In this document: piece by piece, positions 54,784-64,000 of the stretch | How positions within the stretch are numbered: the stretch's first letter is position 1 | Layout: the number at the start of each line of letters is the position of its first letter | DNA from: Zygnema cylindricum | Taxonomy: Eukaryota; Streptophyta; Zygnematophyceae; Zygnematales; Zygnemataceae | Assembly: GCA_037447655.1 (NCBI GenBank) | Contig: JBBHKE010000533.1 | Coordinates: 235,350-299,349 of the forward strand | Length of the DNA stretch: 64,000 bases | Direction: 5' to 3' | Made by a program: the position numbers and the translations under genes | The notes under the pieces: model-generated | What the model was told of the DNA's origin: nothing | Databases searched by the model: none | The model's input: only the letters and a program-made list of their open reading frames with translations

Positions 54784-57039
54784 GGTGGCTAGAATGGGGG
54801 TGTTGCTTTATAGGAAGTGTAAACTTCTATTCTCGTTCAATCATCCACGTGTTCCGAAACTCACTCGAAAAGCTCCCCCGGCTTGGGAAACTTACGAGGT
54901 TGCTTTTCGTAGATTTTTAAATGTGTTGGGGTTGTGGTTGTAGTGTTGGTTTAAGTGAGTTGATGTGCTCTTCTTTTTGGATTGCTGTGTTTTTGTTTTA
55001 CACGCTATTTTTCTTTGTCCACCTTACTTTCGTTGTTTCATATTGCCCTGTTTATAGTCTTTCAGTTTTAGCAATACACCCTTTTTGTACTCCTGGACTC
55101 ATATGGTTTAACATTGCGCTTTGTAATTCAATCTGCTTAATTTAAGGAGTTTTTGGCAAAAACTAATCTGGAACGATTATGGAAGGCTACACATAAAGCA
55201 GTTTAGAATTGTTGGGAAGACTTGTACTGTTTTGTGTAAATCGGTCGATGCCTTTAGTTTACGAAAATAATGACTCCATTAGCGGTTCATTTCCTGGCAT
55301 CTTTCCATTTTCCACGGTTACTCAAGAACTCAAATTGTTATGATATTAAGATGGTTGATATAATAAAGAAGACGCACAAATTTGATTGGTGGTGTGCCAA
55401 AATTTTGAGAGGAAACCTCGATTTCAATAAAAAAGGTTTCCTCTCTCCCTCCTCTCCTTTAGCATCACAAGTATCTTGATATTCATATCATGAACGAAAT
55501 ATGTTGTTGCGCTTTCCCATCCACAATTTTTTCCACGTGATCTTGAAAAGTTAATGGAGGTGGATTATTACCGTGTATCTTGGTTTGTATGAAACACGCG
55601 TCATTGTCTTTAACAAGCAAACTCGATACCACATCGACTCAAATCTATGTATGTAGCATACATTGCTGATCATTATTAGTGTTAATAACATTGATTGAGT
55701 CGTGACTTTTTTTGGCCAAAAATCACAAAATAGAGTTAACAACATTACTTCAAGACGTTATCTACAATTTGCCATGTCTCTTTGCACTAAATTAGTATTA
55801 TTAATTCGAATTTCGCATTGAAACTAATTAATTTTTAATGTTAATAACAATACGCAGTATAGTTGGATGTTAAGGTTGGCAATTGGTACACAAGTCAACA
55901 TTATTCAACATCATTTACATGCATTAGTTTACAAGTCAACATTATTCAACTTCATTTACACCATGATTTTTATTATCATACAGTACCTTATTCAACATAT
56001 TCAACACTATGTGCAAACCATACTTATTTTTGATGTGTTCATAAGGTTTCAGGCCTCCCTTAAGTGAGCCTAGGAGGAATAATCTCGTTGTAGAACAAAT
56101 TGATTCTATCCATTGTTAACACTCTTAATACGCCTACAAGCATTTTATTTTCAAAAATGGCATTGTTACAAAATTGAAAGATAACGCATTTATTTATTCT
56201 AAAATGCTCTAGATTGGCCTCCGGCTTGCGCGATACTGAAAACAAACATTTCCATAATAGAAATGTTAATTTGAAAAAGGATGGAAGCTTGCGCTTGTTG
56301 TAAATCCAAACATAAGTCGACAATTAAAAAATTTAGGAAAAATACCAGGGTAACTTCCAACAAGCAGGGTAAGTACATTAAGGCTCACCCAAAACAGATT
56401 TCAAACACGGAAATACCTCGACCAAATGCATATAATAGCGTGTACAAAGTCACCCTCCATCTCAGCACGATCACGGGCGACAACTTCAATATATTGAGTC
56501 ACAAGATTAGCAACCATATTCGAAGCAAGGCTCGCAAAAAAAGAGGGTCACGGAAAATAGAAATGGACATGTAGCAAAAGAATGTCAATGCATCAAAAAA
56601 GTACTAATATGTGGACCCTCCCGACAAACCGAATATTTCCCCCTCAAAGGCAATAGTTGCAATCGTGTCGCAAATATTGTTGTGCGGAGGGCGCTAAGTG
56701 AAAAGTGATAAGTCCCTACTTGTAAAACTAGTCGTCGTCCGTATCCATTTGTTGTAAAAGATGTCGATACACACATTGGGTTTTATTTTGTAATATACAT
56801 GCACTGCGCACATTAAACCATTCAATGGAATGAATCAAATTGGCACGCATAGAAAATGGAAACATTACAGACGCACAAAACATTCGGCGCGTCGCATAAT
56901 TGGACGAACGTCAATAAAAGACATCGTATTCGAACCGGCCCGCATGAGGGCCGACGGCCCAAAATGGTTCTATTGGCAGTTAACACCAATAGAGCCACAA
57001 ATTGACATGTGACAACACCCCTGTGGTTGCCGGAGAAAG
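54784..57039. other. Intergenic with small duplications and an RT relic
   Basis: A 38-bp tandem duplication (ACAAGTCAACATTATTCAAC) lies at 55,890-55,965. At 56,620-56,690 a short block (CCCTCAAAGGCAATAGTTGC) matches 54,290-54,350, a third remnant of the RT-like element on the minus strand. Otherwise no gene was seen. Confidence 0.5.
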
Positions 57040-57420
57040 AGGAGAAAAAACTATGGTCTCGGATATGAATTGAACTTTTTCCTTACTGGTGCCATATAGC
57101 GGGCGTACGAATTCTATGGCGGCTAGTGTACTTTAGGACTTTATACAATCTCCTGATTGACGGAGAGCTCAATAGATGGGGTTTCTAAATAGGGTTTTAA
57201 GACTTAGGAAGTTTTAAACCCCCTCTCTCCCAAAGAGAGTTTATATATAAAAGATGACTTTCATCAACCATAACTAGTTGCTCACTTGAGCTAATTCTGT
57301 GATTCTTTTTGATGTGGACTCAAAGGAGTCTTGTCTTCACAAGGGCGAAGCTGGTCAAAGTAGGATGTCTGCTAAGGTGGCAATATTTTCTGCAGGGTGG
57401 CAATAACTACTAGTTCTGTG
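57040..57420 (+). repeat. Repeat family E, right-part fragment
   Basis: Matches 600-830 of copy 1: CCCTCTCTCCCAAAGAGAGT, then TTGCTCACTTGAGCTAATTC, then TCTTGTCTTCACAAGGG. A GAATTGAAC block near 57,065 may be the remains of the tRNA-like module. Confidence 0.6.
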
Positions 57421-57729
57421 GAAATATGTCCCTTTCATTATCACTCTTTTCCCCTCCCCCTTTCCCAAGATTCCTTATTTCTCCAGATCTCAGCTGACTT
57501 TGATCCGTTTTCATTCAGGAATGACTCCACCGCCTCCATTTTGCCATCATTTCATCCGCCGATTTCGATCATTCACGCTTGATCTTCATCAACTCATTCT
57601 CATCTGCAACCTCATCTATCCATAACGCATTGACGGATTGCCGTATCCGATTATTTGATTAATTTACCGAGCGTGGAGACGATCTAAGAACCTTATGCTT
57701 TACGTGAACACTCTAAGCGGCATCAAGCA
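57421..57729. other. Intergenic, no gene seen
   Basis: No domain recognised. A short Phe/Pro/Ser frame is compositional. Confidence 0.4.
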
Positions 57730-58327
57730 AAGAAATCTGAAAAAATAGAAGTACATTTTGCGTCATCGTCAAATTTGGAATATACTACATGTTGTCATCT
57801 TGTGCTTTTAGACCCACGACCACGTAAATAAACGCCATCTTCAAACTTTTCTTTAAAACACATCGGCGGTGTGTTTTAAATCAAAGTATTTTCATTAAAC
57901 AAATAGGAACACACATTCGCACGTGTAAAAATGTTCAAAGTTTTTCAAAAAAAATTGAAGCGATGAGGAACAGTACAAGATTCCCTATGTTTCGTCTGTT
58001 TATGTCTGTACGACAAATGAAAGTACAAAATTTGTTTTGTTTTGTCCGTTTTTGTCCGGTGCGGATTTTATTTTGCATGGTTCTCCAGATTCCGATTTAA
58101 TTTCACGTCGACCGAACGGGAGACACAAAGGCAAAGTGAGTCTTCTTCAACTGTGAAATGGCACAAAATGGAAGGCAGGCGGTACGTCTACAATATCACG
58201 AAGGACATGCGACGTCACAAGCAGTCTCAAAAAATAACGTGCGACAACACAAATTGTAGAAGTTGATAGCCCTCACAGGTATTGTCGACGTAAACAATCG
58301 TCACAAACGTAAGTTACGATTTCGTTC
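57730..58327 (+). mobile_element. Foldback/PIF-like element G0, partial
   Basis: Shares ACATTTTGCGTCATC and the hairpin ACACATCGGCGGTGTGT with the neighbouring element G5, and ends in GTTACGATTTCGTTC just before the TTA that flanks G5. Terminal repeats are not seen. Confidence 0.45.
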
Positions 58328-59104
58328 TTAGGGTACGGCCCCATGTGATGAAGTACATGTTTTTTTCTGTCGTTTTCCTTTAAAACTTAGTGCTGTACTG
58401 CCTAAGTTGAGACTTTACGAAAAAATCGCAAATTTGTCTAGTATAATTTGCGTCATCGTCAAACTTAGGATGTACGAAAAAAATTCGTCTTGTGTTTCTT
58501 CGACCCACTGTCACGTCATCTTCAAATTTATTATAAACCACACCGGCAATGTGTTTTAAACAAAGTAGAATCGTTTCCACAAATAGGAAAACATGTTCCA
58601 ACGTGTGAAAAGTTTTCAAAAGTTTTTCACGACTGAAAAAAGTACAGGGCTGTTCGTTTTTGTCTGCATGCACTTTGTACGGTTTTTTTTTGAAGGGGTC
58701 TCGATGGTGCAGTGCCATTTCACGTAACGGTGAAAATTTGCGAAAGTGAAAAATCTGCGAAGTCATGGCGGTCGGAAAGGTGAGGTTTATGCAAAGGCAT
58801 CTCCCACAACCACGGCTGCAAAGGTGTGCGTCTACGATGTCACGCAATGACATGCGACATGCCAAATCGTTTCAAAAATTACGATGTGCCTTACGACGCC
58901 TCAAAAACTTTTCGAAAAAATACAATGCGGCAAGACATGTACTCGTTGGCAACCGTCACTGGCATTGTCGACGTATACAATCGTCACAGAGTGAAGTAAC
59001 AATTTCGAGTAAACACATAGAGTCACCTGAAATCCGGGCCGCCGGATCCGCACTAAATAACAAAGTAAGTTTGCTAAGTTACAAGCACATGGGGGCGTAC
59101 CTTA
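58328..59104 (+). mobile_element. Foldback/PIF-like element G5
   Basis: The element is 58,331-59,101. The left end is GGGTACGGCCCCATGTG and the right end CACATGGGGGCGTACC is its near-perfect inverse. TTA flanks both sides (58,328-58,330 and 59,102-59,104). It corresponds to G1 at 29.68-30.67 kb. Confidence 0.75.
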
Positions 59105-60068
59105 AGATACTTTCGCATGTGCTAAAGTTACATTTATTTTTCTGTCGTTTTCCTCCATAACTTAGAAAAGAACGAGAAAATATGCAACCGTACCAGATAA
59201 TTGAAATTGACACCGTACAAGTTGCGTTACCTTACAACTTTAAATGTACTGCAATTTGTTGTCTATTGCGAAGCAGTTTGTCGTCTAGCGCATTTCGACC
59301 CAATTTCGCGTCCTTCCAGCTCATCTTCAAACTTTATATAAAATCACCTCGCGAGGTGATTTAAAATATAGTTACATGAGGTAAACGAATAGGCAGATGT
59401 TGTCGCACGTGCCGGAAGTTTTTTACAAATTTTGAGCGCGGTCTACCAAAAAAATAACCCATCGCACGTTTCTAGCCTGTGCGTGACTTTTTTTCCGTGC
59501 GTTGTTTTCCGTACAGGGGCCGTGGAGGGGGTTTCGACCAACGGACGCCATTTCGCAAAAGTGAAGTCCGTGAAAGCGCCTCTCTCTCTCTCCCTCTCCC
59601 ACTAACGCGCCTATCTCACAATTCTTGCAATGAAAAAAGGCAAGAAAGGTATCAAATGAAAGATCTATATAAAATATTTATTTTGGCTATCTTTTAGCTT
59701 ATTTTGGTGGCAATTAGAGTGAGAACGGACGAATACACAAAATCGGGAAACCATGGTGGAATGTTTTGGAATTTGTGACATCGACGCAATCATAAGTACG
59801 CGTGACGTCAAAATGTCATAAACCCCAAACATCTATAATGTCACAAGTAGCTAGACGTCTACAACCGTCTCTATTTTGTAAACGTCATCAATTGTCGCGA
59901 GTTTTCTACGCGTCTACAATCGTCACAAATTACACCCACGTCTACATCCGTTACAATCTAAAGTTACGATTTCATTTCTTTACATACGAATGCTCTGAAA
60001 GTTGTACGGAGAATCTTCGCTAAAAAACAAAGTAACAAGACTAAGTTTCGGTTACATGCGTACCCTTA
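59102..60068 (+). mobile_element. Foldback/PIF-like element G6
   Basis: The element is 59,105-60,065. It begins AGATACTTTCGCATGTGC, ends GGTTACATGCGTACCC, and is flanked by TTA (59,102-59,104, shared with G5, and 60,066-60,068). It corresponds to G2 and carries the same TCACCTCGCGAGGTGA palindrome near 59,350 and the same CT tract near 59,580. Confidence 0.75.
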
Positions 60069-60140
60069 CTCATAGAGACACTTGAAAACCGGGTCAAGCG
60101 GATCCGCGCTAAAATACAAAGCAAGTTCGAATACATGGGG
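60069..60140 (+). mobile_element. Fragment of a G5-type 3' end
   Basis: GCGGATCCGCGCTAAAATAC and ACATGGGGACATACCC followed by TTA match the right end of G5. It extends the tandem array by a third, mostly deleted, member. Confidence 0.6.
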
Positions 60141-61570
60141 ACATACCCTTACACAAAGAGTACGGTTACTTACACAGGGTATAAGATCTCGAAAGTACAG
60201 TAGCAGAAAAAAGAAGGCGAAAACGGTATGTCGATATCAAGTTCGGTTCGCTCGCCCGAAAAGTTTGAGCTGGGTCGACGTTTTGTGGTCTATCAAGTGG
60301 ACAAGTGTCCAAAAATCCAAAGACAATTTATGGAGTACGGACTGTCTACCTTACGTTGTTTCGTGGAGGTTACACGAACATCGAAGGGCCAATAAGGACC
60401 CTGGTTTCCGCTTTTATACTGTACGTCACTTTATATACATATGCTTTATATTTGTTGCCTACTTGATTAACAGTTCCCGGAAATTCGGAAACGTATGACA
60501 GCTGACAGCATAATGGAAAAAGTTGGCAGCGCTGTTTATTGTAACCCCGTATAATACGCATCATATACCGGAATTTAACCCTTGTTGTTCAAATCGAGCG
60601 ATTTTTTCCCTTTTTGCGAGTGAAATGTATAATTCGCGACTTTTAAAAAAATCGCAAAAAAATCGCGATGTACTTTCTGTCCGTTAAACTGAACGGCTAA
60701 TTTACGTAAACTGTACGGTATTTTACGATAGCTATTCGGTTTTGTACGGTGAATGTACGGAATTTGACGAAAAGATACGTTGCACTTCGTAGTACTTTGT
60801 GTCTAGTAAACTGAACAGAAATTTTACGGAAATGTACGGAATTGTACCAAAATTTACGGAAATGTATGGAATTGTACCAAAAATGTACGGAGTATTACGA
60901 AAAGATATGGAAAATGTACGAAAAATGTACAAACTGCGGTATACTGCTTCGCGCGGAGAGAAAACCGCCGGTACAGGCCGAAACGAGGAGACTCGCGGAG
61001 GGTCGAGGAGAGAAACGCCGGCCGCATGATAACCTCGCGGAGACTGCCGCGGATGCCGGTTCGACACATTTCGAATTTGCCCGCGAAGACGTCACCGGGC
61101 CAGGTATACCTGTCGCCGGGCCAAGTATACCTTTGTTAGTTGGCGGCATACGGCGTCTCGCGGGAGGACGCAAACGGATAAATAGGTGCTTTCGCGGCGG
61201 GCGATGTCAAAGTGTTAAGTAAAACAAAAAACAATAAAAAGTTAAAAAATAACGCACGAAGGAAGGGGTCCCAAAAAAATAAAAAACAAAAAAAACAGAC
61301 GTGCTGCCCATTGCCGCTACGTTACCATTACGCCTATATCGTCGATCTCCTCGATACGCTGCTACTCAAAATAGAGTAGTTAATCACCCAATTTGCTGCT
61401 GGTCGGTTGGTCCTTAGCGGCCATAAGGCTTAATTATTTTTTTGGTCCCCATCGTTAATACATTTTTAATGCTGTTTAATTAAATATATTGTTAAAATTG
61501 AATGCATTAATCGTAATGTAATACAACATTTATACATAATATAACACAAATATAAAAATAAATACATTGA
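60141..61570. other. Intergenic: GTACGG minisatellite and a local GC island
   Basis: 60,700-60,920 is dense in TACGGAAATGTACGGAATTG variants (a roughly 30-bp unit near 60,815-60,880). 60,950-61,210 is GC-rich with two GTCGCCGGGCCAAGTATACC-like units at about 61,093-61,132. The frames over it are not recognised. Confidence 0.55.
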
Positions 61571-61574
61571 CTAT

Positions 61575-62515
61575 CCGATTAAATCTTGGACAAAAGGCAT
61601 TTACAAAATAAACAAATTCAACAAAGGATGAGAAAGGATGAGAATAGTTAGCCGTTGCTTTTATTTTGTTTTATGGTATCACAAAACGAATAATATAACA
61701 AATTTTACCCCCGCGATTGATGTTATCGTTTTTCTATCTTACAATGTTTCAAGCCCGCCTATTAAGTTTGATAAATACAACGACTACAATTTGAATAGAC
61801 CATAATAGAGAAACTATATTTGGTTTCTGTTAAGTTATAGTTTGTTATACATACTCCAAAAGCATTAAATAAACCTTATTAATCTAACGTAATCATTCAT
61901 AAAAAAATTGAAATATCCGATTAAGTATTCGACAAAAGGCATTTAAAAAACAAAAAAACAAATAAACGATGATAATAATTAGCCGTTGTTTTTATTTCCT
62001 CTTATTGTATCACAAAACGAAATATTGTAGATATTTGACTCCCACGATCGTTGTTATGATTTTCTTATCTTAGAATGTTTCAAGCCTATTAAGTTTGAAA
62101 AACACGACGACTACATTTTTAATTGACAATGATAGATAAACTATATTTGGTTTGTGTTAAGTTATAGTTTGTTCATAAAAATAATAAAATATCTGATTAA
62201 GTATTCGACAAAAGGCATTTATTAAAAAAACACCAAATAAATTATGATAAATTTTAGTTGTTGCTTTTATTTACTCTTACATTATCACAAAGCGAAATAT
62301 TGTAGATATTTGACTCCCACAATCGTTGTTATGATTTTTTGTATTTTACAATATTTCAACCCTATTAAGTTTGACAAACACAACGACTACATTTTTAATC
62401 GACCATGATAGATAAACTATATTTGGTTTGTGTTAAGTTATAATTTGTTATATAAACCTAAAAACTTTAACTAAAACTTTTCAGCCTAACGTAATTGTTT
62501 ATAAAAATAATGAAA
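61575..62515. repeat. Tandem repeat, three units of about 280-340 bp
   Basis: The block GACAAAAGGCATTTA recurs at 61,588, 61,931 and 62,207. Each is followed by TTAGCCGTTG or a variant, a TTTATTT tract, ATCACAAA, TTTCAAGCC-type and AACTATATTTGGTTT blocks. It lies 3' of the Crypton-like gene. Confidence 0.8.
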
Positions 62516-62627
62516 TTAAAATCATATACATATAGAATTAGTGTGTGTGAACACGATATCCAACTTAATGATGAAAACACAGTAGGCAGCAAATATTGAA
62601 TAATTTATTTTGTAAATACTAATTAAA

Positions 62628-62770
62628 ATGAAAATATTTATGAAACAGGTTACAACAAACATTAACTTCGACAACATCAAAGGTTACAAGTCTTTTTTTA
62701 TGAAAATATTTGTGAAACAAGTTACAACAAACATTAACTTCGACAACATCAAAGGTTAAACGTCTGTTTT
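62628..62770. repeat. 72-bp tandem duplication
   Basis: ATGAAAATATTTRTGAAACA and AACATTAACTTCGACAACAT recur with a 72-base period, adjacent to the tandem repeats 3' of the Crypton-like gene. Confidence 0.88.
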
Positions 62771-62996
62771 TATCAAATAAAAAAAAAGTTAAAATAAAGG
62801 AAAAAACAAATAAAACATAAACATATCATGGGCCGAAAATAACAAAAATATAAGCAAACTCATTACGTGAGTTTGAATTTATAAAACAATCAGTTTAAAT
62901 ACACATTATATATTATTATATATGTTTATAGAAAGTTTTTAAAGCAAAATAAAACACATTTATAATAAGTGCCAAAACAGTCCCACAAACTACAAT

Positions 62997-63938
62997 TTAG
63001 TTTTTTTTGTTTTCAGTCGCTAATCTCCTTGATATGTCGCGCAGACTCCATTTGTTCACGAATTGGCGATCTTGCAACCTGCTCAATGTCGTACTTAATG
63101 TTACATCATTCACCTCTGCTATTTTTTTAACTTCCTCCAAGATGATATTCCAATTATAAAATTTTCGATATTCTCTTTTACTCCAACTAGTTCCACTTGA
63201 TTCCAAATCGGCGATGGAAGGGAGCCCACCTATACCATCATGGTATGCTTTCCACACATATTTAACCGTGTGAAGTCCCGCTCCGATTTGAGTCATCAAT
63301 GGTACTTGATAAGATTTTTCTTGTGAAGGAATAGAAGGTGCAAAGGGTTCAGTTGCTTGTGCCGTTTCCACATGAGTTTCATGTTGCTCGTCTTCACTTC
63401 GAGGAAGATCGAGTTCAAGAGTCCCGATTCCCATCGTTGATTCACCTTTTGATGGTCTATTTTGATTTTGAGAAGGTTGTCTTACATGAAACGCCTCTCC
63501 TTGACCATCCATCACCTGCATAATATGCGTTAACTTATCATCTATACTACACATTTTCTTCTTCAAACTTGAAAGTGTCTCTTTTACATAATACATTTCC
63601 TCTCCCATGTAATCAATTTTTCTTCCATAAGTTTCACTCCGCATGAATAGCGAATCAACTGATTTTCCCACTTGTGAGATTGTAATCGGCACATTTGCTT
63701 CGGCATCAGCAATTGAAGCCCACATGTTTGATGCTTCATAACAAGTTTTTTTGACTTCGTCTTTAAACGACGACCACAAACGAGAAAGGAACAATTTGTG
63801 CTTGAAGATAGGAAGATCAGGAAACAAATCCTGGAAAAAAACATGGTCTTGTAAATACACACTTTTGAGCCATAACATGGTGTAAAGGAAATTTTGTGCG
63901 CTTAAATCTCTTTCAAATTTAGAAGCTCGAGCATTTTT
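62997..63938 (-). CDS. Crypton-like protein, C-terminal exon (Ndc10-II-like end plus GCR1_C domain)
   Basis: On the minus strand a textbook acceptor (GTTTTTTTTGTGCAG, ending at 63,939) opens a 313-codon exon to TAA at 62,997-62,999. The first part, FLYTMLWLKSVYLQDHVFFQ with LFPDLPIFKHKLF, resembles the end of the Ndc10-II domain fold shared by Crypton tyrosine recombinases. The middle has a helical stretch (TLSSLKKKMCSIDDKLTHIM). The C-terminus, GLHTVKYVWKAYHDGIGGLP with SWSKREYRKFYNWNIILEEV, matches the GCR1_C DNA-binding domain that follows the recombinase in Cryptons. The exon is intact; upstream exons with catalytic Arg/Tyr lie outside the window. A domesticated gene is possible. Confidence 0.7.
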   Translation of the reverse strand, partial: KNARASKFERDLSAQNFLYTMLWLKSVYLQDHVFFQDLFPDLPIFKHKLFLSRLWSSFKDEVKKTCYEASNMWASIADAEANVPITISQVGKSVDSLFMRSETYGRKIDYMGEEMYYVKETLSSLKKKMCSIDDKLTHIMQVMDGQGEAFHVRQPSQNQNRPSKGESTMGIGTLELDLPRSEDEQHETHVETAQATEPFAPSIPSQEKSYQVPLMTQIGAGLHTVKYVWKAYHDGIGGLPSIADLESSGTSWSKREYRKFYNWNIILEEVKKIAEVNDVTLSTTLSRLQDRQFVNKWSLRDISRRLATENKKN

Positions 63939-64000
63939 CTGCACAAAAAAACATTTGTGTGGTTCAATATAAAAATAATTCATTAAGATTAAAACAAAAA

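Noticed and set aside
57397-58266. Short plus-strand ORFs as genes
   Set aside because: They fall in repeat E and G0 edges, with no domain, no splice support and biased composition.
1-64000. CRISPR array, prophage or operon
   Set aside because: No regularly spaced short direct repeats with unique spacers, no gene-dense strands and clear eukaryotic introns and transposons.

Overview
The window is nuclear DNA of a repeat-rich eukaryote, most plausibly a streptophyte (a charophyte alga such as a Chara-like species, or a bryophyte). The evidence is short GT-AG exons, a calcium-dependent-kinase-like gene, an F-box-like gene, Ty1/copia elements primed by initiator tRNA, PIF/Harbinger and hAT elements, a Crypton-like gene and long CT/GA tracts. 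The species cannot be proven from sequence alone. There is no bacterial or organellar operon structure and no CRISPR array. Almost no long ORF is an intact gene.

Layout. 1-10,060: repeat family E (copies at 1-935 and about 5,590-5,900), a 5S-rRNA-derived fragment (3,009-3,069), a large pyrimidine tract followed by a purine tract (3,245-4,245) and hAT-type MITEs (8,091-9,305). 10,060-28,720: a nested LTR-retrotransposon complex. A copia element 'D', whose LTR is family E, was interrupted by copia element 'A' (10,813-18,329). A solo LTR (16,316-17,511) then landed in A's 3' LTR. D's gag was split by a second gag-bearing segment (19,741-23,803) and partly duplicated. A very young non-autonomous element with two 1,417-bp LTRs (24,278-28,036) then landed in D's pol. 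The PBS positions of these elements resemble the anticodon arm of initiator tRNA-Met, which implies half-tRNA priming as in Drosophila copia and Ty5.

28,720-38,000: a complete hAT-type MITE, 1-kb foldback elements with TTA target duplications (PIF/Harbinger-like) arranged as pairs, two copies of a fatty-acyl-AMP-ligase-like motif, two spliced exons of a CDPK-like kinase and a 10-N assembly gap. 39,400-48,100: a broken Myb/SANT-like (trihelix) gene, an inverted E copy, a decayed PIF/Harbinger DDE transposase on the minus strand, a foldback MITE and a four-exon F-box-like gene, the best candidate for an intact cellular gene. 48,100-57,000: hAT MITEs, an acidic terminal exon with a tandem duplication and a decayed non-LTR reverse transcriptase gene with inverted partial copies. 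57,000-64,000: another E copy, a second paired foldback array, GTACGG-rich minisatellites and, on the minus strand at the right edge, the C-terminal exon of a Crypton-like protein followed by 3' tandem repeats.

How it fits together: most sequence is layered mobile DNA. The nearly identical 1,417-bp LTRs suggest that copia-type transposition has been active recently, although every copia pol seen here is disabled. The cellular genes (kinase, F-box) sit between MITEs and pyrimidine tracts. All coordinates were read by eye; repeat boundaries given as approximate are uncertain by tens of bases.
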